Shown: in pieces, positions 1-5,237 of the stretch | Layout of the letters: each line of letters starts with the position of its first letter | Numbering within the stretch: the first letter of the stretch is position 1 | NCBI GenBank assembly: GCA_001871755.1 | Contig: MNXL01000088.1 | Coordinates: forward strand, 185-5,860 | DNA: 5,676 bases | From: Anaerolineae bacterium CG2_30_64_16 | GTDB taxonomy: Bacteria; Chloroflexota; Anaerolineae; CG2-30-64-16 | Reading direction: 5' to 3' | Program-made: the position numbers and the translations under genes | The notes under the pieces: generated by a model | The model's input: only the letters and a program-made list of their open reading frames with translations | What the model was told of the DNA's origin: nothing | Database searches by the model: none

Positions 1-63
1 CGCCGGCAGGCCCAGCAGAACGACGAGGACGATCAGTAGAGCGAAAAGCTCGCTGCGCTTCAT
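1..63 (-). CDS. N-terminus of a hydrophobic, probably secreted or membrane-anchored protein (partial)
   Basis: Only the first 21 codons are inside the window: ATG at 63-61, reading MKRSELFALLIVLVVLLGLPA-like in short form (MKRSELF followed by a run of Leu, Ile and Val ending in GLPA). A Lys-Arg start followed by about 14 hydrophobic residues is typical of a signal peptide or signal anchor, so the product is probably exported or membrane-bound. It starts 6 bases after the stop of the upstream [4Fe-4S] gene on the same strand, so the two are very likely co-transcribed and translationally coupled. The Shine-Dalgarno sequence is poor (GAGA close to the ATG), which also fits coupling. In nos-type clusters a periplasmic NosD or a cytochrome c could sit here, but the 21 residues cannot show that. 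The function is not identifiable. Confidence 0.6.
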   Translation of the reverse strand, partial: MKRSELFALLIVLVVLLGLPA

Positions 64-69
64 TCTCGA

Positions 70-1497
70 TTACGCCATGTACAGTGTGAGCAGCCCCACT
101 ACAGCCAGCGCGCAGAAAGCGCTGACAGGCAACGCGGCCCGTGATGGCTGCTGATGTTGGTGAGCGGTGCGCATGGCTAGCGCAACTGCAACGATCAGCC
201 CGACCAAGAGCACCGGCACCTGCAAGTAGGGAATCACCCCCGACAGATACGGCGTCCAGGCCATGCCCGCCGTGCCGAACAGGTTCCAGCCCCACCCGAA
301 GGGGTCCGACAGCGCGGGCCAGGCGTATGACAGGTTGGTCATGGTAAAAGACAGAGTGAAAGCGACCCAGATGGCCAACCCCAGCGGCACCAGCACCGTC
401 GCGTAGCCGGCGAACAGGCTGTCGCGTTTCCGAACCGCCGCAGCGATGTCAACCATGTCGGGCCGGGGTCGGCCCGCCAATACCTGGCTCAGGCGTACAC
501 ACAACCAGAATAGACCCGGGACCACCAGCAAGCTAAACGATAGCAGCGCAGCGACGTAGACGAACCAACCTGGCGTGCCGACGGCGCGCGCTGTAGCCTT
601 CAGCCCACCATCGGGGCCGATCAGCACCACGGAGTAGATGAAGGCGGCGCCCAGCATCATCAGCCCATTGAACGCCTCGTCCATGCGCCGGCCGCGCGTG
701 TTGAGCAGATCGGCGCCCGGCACGCGTACGTAGAAGGCGACGTTATCCTTAGGGCAAGTGCGCAGACACTCCCCGCACATGCTGCACAAAGTGTTCGCCT
801 GTAGCCTTTGCGGCAGGTTGAAGTAAGGGCAGCCGTAACCGGCATCGCTGCCGGTGTAGCAGGTCTTCTCCGTGTGACTCTCGCATACAGCCGGGTCCTT
901 GACGCGCACTGCCACTGGAGCAATCTGGCTGTACACACCCACGAAGCCACCGATAGGGCACAGATAGCGACAGAAGGCGCGGCGCTCGTAGAAAAGGCTC
1001 ACCAGCAGCGATACCAGGATGAAAACTAGCAGAGTCAACGCCGTGACCAGCGGGCTGGTCAGGATCAGCGCGGAGAAGAGAGCCACGGCCAGGAAGCCGA
1101 GGTTTTGCGCCCAGATGTTGCGCAAGAACTTCGGCCAAGGTCGCGCCCCGAAACTGCCGGGCTTGCGGAACAGCTTCGTGGCGAGGGTGTAAAGCTTTCC
1201 ACCCCGCCTGGGCGTAATCATGGCGCGGCGCTGCAGCCAGTCGCCCGGCGCAGGGATCGGGCAAACGCTGCACCAGAAGCGGCCCAAAAACGGCACAAAT
1301 ATCAGCTTGAGGAGTGCCCACCACACTAGCCACACGTAGACAATGCCGAAGTTGTGGTTACCCGCCGGTGTGCCAAAAAGCCCGGTCAGGATCACCACCA
1401 GGAACACGGCCAACGTGACGACGGTTATGCCCCATTGCAGCCAGCGGCTCTTAAGGAAGCGCTTGATGACCGGAATTTCGCTGATGGCGTAGTGCAT
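70..1497 (-). CDS. Multi-pass membrane [4Fe-4S] protein, NapH/NosR/CcoG-like polyferredoxin
   Basis: This 475-residue protein is predicted to pass electrons between the membrane quinone pool or cytoplasm and an extracytoplasmic acceptor; that role is inferred from the NapH/NosR/NosH superfamily. Visible elements are hydrophobic segments near residues 22-42, 51-72, 132-149, 150-169, 278-294, 310-334, 362-384, 421-441 and 455-473. It carries a CSVCP motif (C76, C79), CRYLCP (C176, C180) followed by IGGFVGVYS as in NapH-like proteins, an intermediate set C205, C213, C223, and a classical ferredoxin motif CxxCxxCxxxCP at C238, C241, C244 and C248. The extra C-terminal membrane segments beyond the cluster exceed simple NapH and recall NosH-like proteins. 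The ATG at 1497 has a modest AAGG (1504-1507) six bases upstream. It follows the CuA cupredoxin gene after a repeat-filled 107-base gap and ends 6 bases before the next gene. NapH, NosH, NosR C-terminal and CcoG relatives cannot be separated by eye, so no symbol is given. No catalytic cysteine appears missing. Confidence 0.9.
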   Translation of the reverse strand: MHYAISEIPVIKRFLKSRWLQWGITVVTLAVFLVVILTGLFGTPAGNHNFGIVYVWLVWWALLKLIFVPFLGRFWCSVCPIPAPGDWLQRRAMITPRRGGKLYTLATKLFRKPGSFGARPWPKFLRNIWAQNLGFLAVALFSALILTSPLVTALTLLVFILVSLLVSLFYERRAFCRYLCPIGGFVGVYSQIAPVAVRVKDPAVCESHTEKTCYTGSDAGYGCPYFNLPQRLQANTLCSMCGECLRTCPKDNVAFYVRVPGADLLNTRGRRMDEAFNGLMMLGAAFIYSVVLIGPDGGLKATARAVGTPGWFVYVAALLSFSLLVVPGLFWLCVRLSQVLAGRPRPDMVDIAAAVRKRDSLFAGYATVLVPLGLAIWVAFTLSFTMTNLSYAWPALSDPFGWGWNLFGTAGMAWTPYLSGVIPYLQVPVLLVGLIVAVALAMRTAHQHQQPSRAALPVSAFCALAVVGLLTLYMA

Positions 1498-1510
1498 ATA
1501 CGGCCTTGCT

Positions 1511-1597
1511 GATATTGGGTATCAGGTATTGGGCATATCTCAATACCCAATACCCAATACCCAATACCCAATACCCAATACCCAATACCTGATATCC
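1511..1597. repeat. Heptamer tandem array flanked by an inverted repeat
   Basis: Seven perfect head-to-tail copies of the 7-base unit CAATACC occupy 1541-1589. The flanking sequences at 1517-1533 and 1581-1597 are inverted repeats matching at 16 of 17 positions (the right arm includes the end of the array), so the whole block can fold into a long stem with the heptamers in the loop. On the minus strand, which is the sense strand of the surrounding genes, the array reads TATTGGG and contains six GGG runs separated by TATT. It fills the gap between the cupredoxin gene and the [4Fe-4S] gene and ends about ten bases before the latter's Shine-Dalgarno. The array resembles the short heptameric repeats known from cyanobacterial and some Chloroflexota spacers; no function is established from sequence. 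Confidence 0.95.
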
Positions 1598-1604
1598 GAA
1601 AACA

Positions 1605-2069
1605 TCACTTCCAGAACACTGCCCCGGCGCCCACTGCCGCGATCAGCGTCGCCGCCACGGCGCGCAGCCAGGGAAGATTAGGCTCGACGATCAACTTGCC
1701 GATCATGAAAGGATGCAGATTGCCACAGGGCACCGCGCAGCGGAAATGGAAGGCGCCGTCGCGATCGGCCACAAAACGCAACTCACCCGGCTGACCCGGT
1801 TCGGCCCGGGTTGAGATCTCGTAGCCGTCCAGGTACAACCCATGCATCACGTCGGCCGATTCCAGGTTGATGACCACCGTATCGCCGCGGTTCACACGCA
1901 CCGTCCCAGGCTCGAACGCAAAGGTGTGCGCTGAGATGGTGATATGTCGTTCCTGCGGAGCCGCGCCCGTCACCGGCAGCGGCGCCAGCAGAGCGAGCGC
2001 CACCAGCGCCATCGTCACCCCAGCGAACAGCCATTGCGTTTTTCGTCTTGCGAATTGCGTACCGATCAC
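1605..2069 (-). CDS. Membrane-anchored cupredoxin with a CuA-type copper site
   Basis: This 154-residue protein has an N-terminal hydrophobic segment (about residues 13-31, signal anchor or signal peptide), a cupredoxin fold region (about 40-128) and a C-terminal hydrophobic segment (about 134-153). The CuA ligand set of cytochrome c oxidase subunit II and NosZ is complete: H76 in VMHG, then C111, C115, H119 and M122 in CAVPCGNLHPFM, spaced CxxxCxxxHxxM. The middle position that is usually Glu in oxidase subunit II is Val here; that residue binds through its backbone carbonyl, so copper binding need not be lost. A role as an extracytoplasmic one-electron carrier or copper carrier is inferred. 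It lacks the two-helix N-terminus of a full subunit II, so it is probably a stand-alone carrier. The start is GTG at 2069-2067, with AAGGAG (2074-2079) four bases upstream. It lies 58 bases after the PCYCGC lipoprotein gene and 107 before the [4Fe-4S] gene, all on one strand. Confidence 0.88.
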   Translation of the reverse strand: MIGTQFARRKTQWLFAGVTMALVALALLAPLPVTGAAPQERHITISAHTFAFEPGTVRVNRGDTVVINLESADVMHGLYLDGYEISTRAEPGQPGELRFVADRDGAFHFRCAVPCGNLHPFMIGKLIVEPNLPWLRAVAATLIAAVGAGAVFWK

Positions 2070-2073
2070 CTTG

Positions 2074-2079
2074 CTCCTT
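2074..2079 (-). promoter_or_regulatory. Shine-Dalgarno AAGGAG deciding the GTG start of the cupredoxin gene
   Basis: On the minus strand AAGGAG is followed by CAAG and then GTG. It supports the GTG start over the later in-frame ATG at residue 20, which lies inside the hydrophobic segment. It is itself part of a degenerate purine-rich repeat (2075-2125). Confidence 0.7.
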
Positions 2080-2125
2080 GTTTCCCTCTCCCCTGTTTCC
2101 TTGTCTACGCGTCCCTTGTTTCCCC
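2075..2125. repeat. Degenerate purine-rich repeats in the cupredoxin gene leader
   Basis: Three imperfect copies of a motif read on the plus strand as TCCTTGTTTCCC (2075-2086), CCCCTGTTTCCTTG (2090-2103) and TCCCTTGTTTCCCC (2112-2125). On the sense strand of the genes this is a G/A-rich leader (GGAAACAAGG-like) filling nearly the whole space between the lipoprotein stop and the cupredoxin start. The copy nearest the gene provides its Shine-Dalgarno. Such GGGAAACAAGG-type spacer repeats look like slippage-prone intergenic sequence; function unknown. Confidence 0.6.
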
Positions 2126-2127
2126 GT

Positions 2128-2565
2128 TCACTGATTCGGCGGCCCGAACTTGCTGTATGTGTTCACGATTTGCTGCCGGATGTCGGTCGAGGACTTGCCC
2201 TCGCCGGTCATCTTCATTACATCGGTGGCGATGTCTACGCAGAGGCTGCACCCCAGCGCGTGATCGTCGAAGACCGGCTTGCCATCCGCGCCGAACTCCT
2301 TGACGTAACACGCCAGGTTGCTCGTGTGGCCGATGGCGCCGCAGCCGCAGTAGCACGGCACGTTTTTCAGCGCGTCCGGGTTGACGACGGCGAACTGGTA
2401 GGCCGTGTGGACGCTGACCGGAGCGTCCTGCATCTGTCTGGGCAGCGCAGAGACCGGCGCCAACTTGACCTGGCTGCCCGGCTGCCCGCCCGCGCTACAA
2501 GCCCCCAGCAGTAGAGCGCTCAATAGTAGCGCCAGAATGGAAACGGCGACACATCGCTGCATCAT
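2128..2565 (-). CDS. PCYCGC-motif lipoprotein
   Basis: This 145-residue protein starts with a lipoprotein signal peptide (hydrophobic residues about 6-20 and lipobox LGAC with C23), so it should be lipid-anchored outside the cytoplasmic membrane. The mature part carries PCYCGC (C71, C73, C75), then GHTSNLACYV (C86) and GCSLCVDIA (C106, C109), the hallmark pattern of the PCYCGC family (Pfam PF13798), whose function is unknown. Six cysteines plus H80 and H102 suggest metal binding or a redox role; copper is an inference from the neighbouring CuA cupredoxin. It is the first gene of the minus-strand group. Two ATG codons are adjacent (2565-2563 and 2562-2560); GAGGG (2569-2573) lies three bases from the first and six from the second, so the second may be the true start, costing one residue. 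It has no visible truncation. Confidence 0.88.
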   Translation of the reverse strand: MMQRCVAVSILALLLSALLLGACSAGGQPGSQVKLAPVSALPRQMQDAPVSVHTAYQFAVVNPDALKNVPCYCGCGAIGHTSNLACYVKEFGADGKPVFDDHALGCSLCVDIATDVMKMTGEGKSSTDIRQQIVNTYSKFGPPNQ

Positions 2566-2604
2566 GGTCCCTCGAAGTTGAGTTTCGTGAAATCCTGTGT
2601 CTGG

Positions 2605-2645
2605 ATTCTAAGCCAATCCGGCGTCAGCGGGTAGAGCCATATCAA
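2605..2645 (-). promoter_or_regulatory. Candidate promoter with a CRP/FNR-like site for the copper/redox genes
   Basis: Upstream of the PCYCGC gene on the minus strand is a TAGAAT hexamer (2605-2610) that would serve as a -10 box with a start near 2598. No good -35 box is present at the usual distance. Instead TTGATATGGCTCTA (2632-2645) matches 8 of 10 specified positions of the FNR consensus TTGAT-N4-ATCAA and would be centred near -40.5, close to the -41.5 of class II FNR activation. Only one half-site is perfect. Control by oxygen or nitric oxide through a CRP/FNR protein is therefore only a hypothesis. Confidence 0.22.
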
Positions 2646-2778
2646 CTATTAGCGCCGCGCCGAAAGGCCTATCGCGCTACCCGCCGAAGTGTCGTTGCGC
2701 TTCTCGCCCATTGGTGCAAGAATTGAGCCGTCCGTTGAGAATGACGTGGAGGACTTCGTAAGCCGCCAACTTATGGGC

Positions 2779-2785
2779 AAGGAGG
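2779..2785 (+). promoter_or_regulatory. Strong Shine-Dalgarno AAGGAGG that sets the SHOCT gene start
   Basis: AAGGAGG lies eight bases before ATG 2794 and fixes it as the start, rather than the GTG at 2689 in the same frame, which would add 35 residues with no domain signal and no ribosome binding site. Confidence 0.85.
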
Positions 2786-2793
2786 GTATAGAG

Positions 2794-3033
2794 ATGATGG
2801 GAGGATGGGGTTCGAGCATGGGCCTCCTTGGGGGCCTCGGCATGTTGCTGTTTTGGGGCCTGTTCCTGGGCCTGTTGGTGTGGTTGGTCGTGGTGCTCAC
2901 ACGCTCGACCTCGAAGGGAGCCGCGCGCGGCTCGGGATCTGATGCCGTGCTGGAGGCACTGCGTCGCCGGCTGGCGGCCGGCGAGATCACATCGCAGGAG
3001 TTCGATGAGCTACGACAGAAGCTGGGTGTTTGA
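2794..3033 (+). CDS. Small membrane protein with a C-terminal SHOCT domain
   Basis: This 79-residue protein starts MMGGWGSSMG, has one hydrophobic segment (about residues 11-36), a short polar linker rich in Ser, Gly and Lys (37-50), and a C-terminal SHOCT domain (about 51-78: AVLEALRRRLAAGEITSQEFDELRQKLG). The SHOCT signature of a Leu-rich helix, then AAGEIT, then EFDELRQKL is clear. SHOCT is a short oligomerisation-type domain commonly found at the C-terminus of small membrane proteins; the exact role is unknown. It is the first gene of the plus-strand group, divergent from the copper/redox genes, with the rhodanese lipoprotein starting 75 bases after its stop. The start is set by AAGGAGG at 2779-2785. 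Confidence in the domain is high, in function low. Confidence 0.85.
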   Translation: MMGGWGSSMGLLGGLGMLLFWGLFLGLLVWLVVVLTRSTSKGAARGSGSDAVLEALRRRLAAGEITSQEFDELRQKLGV

Positions 3034-3108
3034 AGCGCGACGTTTGCGCGCCTGGACCTCGGCGGTCTGCGTGATTGCCGGAGTCTGTTGCGCGCCAGGA
3101 GCAAGAAA

Positions 3109-3528
3109 ATGAAGCTGCCGATTGTGATCGTCTTGTTGCTGGCCGTTGGCGTGATCTTGGGCGCGTGTACCGCGGCTCAGGCTACGCCGCAGCCGACACC
3201 GGTGGTGAGCGCGTCCGTCACCCGGATCGCTGCTGACCAGTTGGACAAAATGCTGGCGGGGCCGAAAGATTTCACCCTGGTCAACGTCCACGTCCCATAC
3301 GAAGGAGATTTGGCGAACACGGACCTCTCCCTTCCGTATGACCAGATTGACGCCCACTTGAATCAACTGCCAGGCCGCGTCGCCAAGATCGTGCTCTACT
3401 GTCGCAGCGGCCGGATGAGCGACATCGCCGCGCGGCGGTTGGCCGAGTTGGGCTACACGCACGTCTACGACCTGACGGGCGGCATGGTCGCCTGGGAGGC
3501 CAGCGGCCGGCCGTTAGTCGGCCGCTAG
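3109..3528 (+). CDS. Rhodanese-domain lipoprotein
   Basis: This 139-residue protein has a lipoprotein signal peptide (MKLPIVIVLLLAVGVILGAC, lipobox LGAC with C20), a short Thr/Pro/Gln linker (21-35), and a single rhodanese domain (about 38-135). The rhodanese features are VNVHVPYEGDL (58-68), the active-site loop CRSGRMS with C98 as the predicted persulfide-carrying cysteine, and GGMVAWEASGRPL near the end. It should act outside the membrane in sulfur transfer, persulfide or thiol handling; its substrate cannot be read from sequence. ATG 3109 is chosen because AGGAG (3097-3101) lies seven bases upstream and it places the signal peptide at the N-terminus; an in-frame TTG at 3088 is less likely. 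It sits between the SHOCT gene and the response regulator gene (27 bases downstream), probably one transcript. A GC-rich palindrome overlaps its stop codon. Confidence 0.9.
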   Translation: MKLPIVIVLLLAVGVILGACTAAQATPQPTPVVSASVTRIAADQLDKMLAGPKDFTLVNVHVPYEGDLANTDLSLPYDQIDAHLNQLPGRVAKIVLYCRSGRMSDIAARRLAELGYTHVYDLTGGMVAWEASGRPLVGR

Positions 3529-4039
3529 GCCGGCGGACTGACGAGGACGGCAGCCATGACCACTCTCGCGTCTGCGCCCTTGCGGGTCTTGCTGGCCGAT
3601 GACCACGCCATTGTGCGCAAAGGGATTCGCGAATTCCTGGAAGAGGACGGCGCGATCACCGTGGTCGCCGAAGCCGCCGACGGCCGTGAGGCTGTGCAAC
3701 TGGCCGGCGAATACCGGCCGGCCGTCGCCGTGCTCGACGTGCAGATGCCGGACGTGAACGGCATCGAGGCGACGCGCCAGATCAAGGCCGCCTATCCGGA
3801 CGTGCGGGTCCTGATCCTCACGGCCTACGACGACGATCCCTACGTCTTTGCCCTGCTGCGCGCGGGCGCCGACGGCTACGTGTTGAAGAACGCTGACTCT
3901 GACGAATTGGTGCGGGCGGTGAAGGTCGTTGCAGCCGACGGCAAGGTGCTGGCCCCCGACATCGCGGCCAAAGTTGTGGCCCAGATGACTTCGGGCAAGC
4001 CGGCCGCGGCCCAAGAGCAGGTGGAGTCGTTGACGGAGC

Positions 4040-4049
4040 GGGAAGTGGC
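4040..4049. repeat. Target site duplication of the IS, left copy
   Basis: GGGAAGTGGC here is identical to 5253-5262. It is part of the response regulator codons (Glu-Val-Ala) at the insertion point. Ten bases fits the 8-10 base duplication known for the ISAs1 family. Confidence 0.95.
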
Positions 4050-4067
4050 CAGGGCTGTTCAGTTCTA
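4050..4067 (+). repeat. Left terminal inverted repeat (IRL) of the ISAs1-family element
   Basis: CAGGGCTGTTCAGTTCTA, the exact reverse complement of 5235-5252. Its inner end contributes to the TAA stop (4066-4068) that terminates the truncated response regulator frame. Confidence 0.95.
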
Positions 4068-4075
4068 ACAGGAAG

Positions 4076-4103
4076 TTGCATTTTGTAGCCTTTGGATGAT
4101 ACT
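4076..4103 (+). promoter_or_regulatory. Weak candidate transposase promoter
   Basis: TTGCAT (4076-4081) and GATACT (4098-4103) are separated by 16 bases, matching 3 of 6 and 4 of 6 consensus positions. A start near 4110 would leave a leader of about 27 bases before the transposase ATG and would exclude the 5' arm of the hairpin at 4095-4125. The match is poor and the call is tentative. Confidence 0.25.
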
Positions 4104-4125
4104 CTTGCACATCAAGACTATCATC
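4095..4125 (+). promoter_or_regulatory. Hairpin directly upstream of the transposase ribosome binding site
   Basis: Bases 4095-4107 and 4113-4125 pair in 12 of 13 positions (single C-C mismatch at 4102/4118) around a five-base CACAT loop. The 3' arm ends immediately before the GGAGG Shine-Dalgarno at 4126-4130. Transcripts entering from the host gene would carry the full hairpin, which may hinder ribosome loading, while a transcript starting within it would not. This resembles the protection against read-through transcription known in other IS families; here it is inferred from the fold only. Confidence 0.55.
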
Positions 4126-4130
4126 GGAGG
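4126..4130 (+). promoter_or_regulatory. Shine-Dalgarno GGAGG of the transposase gene
   Basis: GGAGG lies six bases before ATG 4137. It decides this start over the in-frame TTG at 4092, which lacks a ribosome binding site and would add 15 residues encoded by the hairpin region. Confidence 0.85.
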
Positions 4131-4136
4131 TTACAA

Positions 4137-5237
4137 ATGCTGCAGAGTTTCCTGTTCAAGATCAAAGATCATCGGCGTCAACAAGGTCGGCGTTACCAGC
4201 TTGGGCAGATCCTGTTCTTTTCAATATTGGCGCTTTTGAGTAATGCCACGTCCTACCGAAAAATACATGCCTTCATCAAGTCCCATTACGAAATACTGAA
4301 CCAGACATTCGGTTTGCATTGGAAGCATTTGCCGGCCTATACGACCCTGCGGGCGATCATTCAAGGCGCTTCATCCGATGAGCTTGAGAAGGGTTTTCGA
4401 GAATATAGCGAGCTTTTGGCGGGTAGTGGCACGGAAAAACGGTTTGTGGCGTTTGATGGCAAAGTGTTGCGCGGCAGTTTCGATCATTTCCAAGATCAGA
4501 AAGCCATTCAGGTTTTGAGCGCCTTTTTGACCGATCGGCGTATCATTCTGGCGCATGAAGAGATTGCCCGGAAAACCAATGAGATCCCCACCGCACAAGC
4601 ACTCATGACGGCATTGGGGCTCGCGAACTGCATTTTCACCTTCGATGCCATCAACTGCCAGGAAAAGACCCTGGAAGTCGCCAAAAAGACCGGAAACGAT
4701 GTGATTGTGCAGGTGAAAGGCAACCAAAAGACCTTATTCGAGGACTGTCAAACCATGGCAGCTACGCTGTCGCCTGATGCCGTGTATCAAGAGCCAACCA
4801 CAAAGGCCCATAATCGGATTGAGTGTCGAAGTGTGGCGGTCTTCACTCAGCCGCTATTCCGTGATGCTGACAAGTGGCGCTTGGTTGAGGCGGTGGTGAA
4901 GGTGGACCGAAAAAGATGGAGCTTCGACACAAAAAGTGACTATTGGAAACCGAGCCATGAGACTTCCTACTACATCGCCACAACCATTCTCGGCGCCGAA
5001 ACCTTCTGTCAGGCGATCCGCAATCATTGGGACATCGAGAATGGCGATCACTATGTCAGAGACGTGGCTCTGGGTGAAGACAAGTCGCGCATTCGAACCA
5101 ATCCGCACATCTTCGCCAAGTTGCGCAGCTTTGCCCTCAACATTCTCCGCGCCAACCATGTGGAAAACGTGAGCCTGGAACTGTTCGAAAACTGCTTGAA
5201 CATCAACAACATCCTGAATTATGTCGGAGTTAGATAG
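4137..5237 (+). CDS. ISAs1-family DDE transposase
   Basis: This 366-residue protein matches the usual ISAs1 transposase length. An N-terminal region resembling the DDE_Tnp_1-associated domain (about residues 5-90, with QLGQILFFSILALLSN) precedes the catalytic DDE domain. The expected acidic residues are visible: D107 in FVAFDGKVLRG, D170 in FTFDAINCQ, and E301 in NHWDIENGDHYVRDVALGED, followed by KSRIR. VQVKGNQKTLFED (191-203) is also typical of the family. It catalyses cut-and-paste or copy-type movement of the element by acting on the 18-base ends. The frame is unbroken. ATG 4137 has GGAGG six bases upstream. The stop TAG 5235-5237 forms the inner three bases of the right inverted repeat, and no terminator follows, so transcription could run into the downstream HTH fragment. 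Confidence 0.95.
   Translation: MLQSFLFKIKDHRRQQGRRYQLGQILFFSILALLSNATSYRKIHAFIKSHYEILNQTFGLHWKHLPAYTTLRAIIQGASSDELEKGFREYSELLAGSGTEKRFVAFDGKVLRGSFDHFQDQKAIQVLSAFLTDRRIILAHEEIARKTNEIPTAQALMTALGLANCIFTFDAINCQEKTLEVAKKTGNDVIVQVKGNQKTLFEDCQTMAATLSPDAVYQEPTTKAHNRIECRSVAVFTQPLFRDADKWRLVEAVVKVDRKRWSFDTKSDYWKPSHETSYYIATTILGAETFCQAIRNHWDIENGDHYVRDVALGEDKSRIRTNPHIFAKLRSFALNILRANHVENVSLELFENCLNINNILNYVGVR

Larger units (their letters stand above)
3556..4068 (+). pseudogene. NarL/LuxR-type response regulator, 5' part (receiver domain), interrupted by an IS
   Basis: The intact gene would run from ATG 3556 to base 4049 and resume at 5263, giving 224 residues. This part encodes the receiver domain (about residues 9-125): acidic pair D15-D16 in LLADDH, phospho-acceptor D61 in VLDVQMPDVNG, T89 in ILTAYDDD, and K111 in GYVLKN. 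It is followed by a linker and the first residues of the GerE/LuxR helix-turn-helix (SLTEREVA, 158-165). The ISAs1-family element enters within the codon for A165; the frame then reads through the IS end, adds RAVQF and stops at TAA 4066-4068. GAGG (3543-3546) lies nine bases before the start. It follows the rhodanese gene by 27 bases. No sensor kinase is in the window. The truncated product could still be a phosphorylatable receiver without output, but loss of function is the simplest view. Confidence 0.92.

Noticed and set aside
749..1333. Minus-strand open frame of 194 codons in another frame of the [4Fe-4S] gene
   Set aside because: It is fully inside the membrane [4Fe-4S] gene in a different frame and shows no domain or start signal.
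1541..1589. CRISPR array
   Set aside because: The units are 7 bases, perfectly contiguous, with no spacers, and no cas gene is nearby; this is a simple tandem repeat.
1867..2514. Long plus-strand open frame of 215 codons across the cupredoxin and PCYCGC genes
   Set aside because: It lies antisense to two genes with clear motifs and signal peptides; its translation is low-complexity Arg/Ala-rich with no domain and no ribosome binding site. It is a by-product of high G+C.
2701..2779. Promoter for the SHOCT/rhodanese group
   Set aside because: TTGGTG, TTGAGC and TTGAGA hexamers are present, but none has a convincing -10 box at 16-18 bases.
2689..2793. Upstream extension of the SHOCT protein from GTG 2689
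   Set aside because: The strong AAGGAGG at 2779-2785 points to ATG 2794, and the extra 35 residues lack a domain, signal peptide or ribosome binding site.
3502..3526. Rho-independent terminator after the rhodanese gene
   Set aside because: The GC-rich stem lacks a following T run and the response regulator starts 27 bases after the stop, so a terminator call is not supported.
3514..4110. Minus-strand open frame of 198 codons opposite the response regulator
   Set aside because: It is antisense to an unmistakable receiver domain, crosses the IS junction at 4050 and is His/Arg-rich without domain signal.
4371..5172. Several open frames of about 70-118 codons opposite or within the transposase gene
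   Set aside because: All overlap the intact DDE transposase frame and have no independent support.
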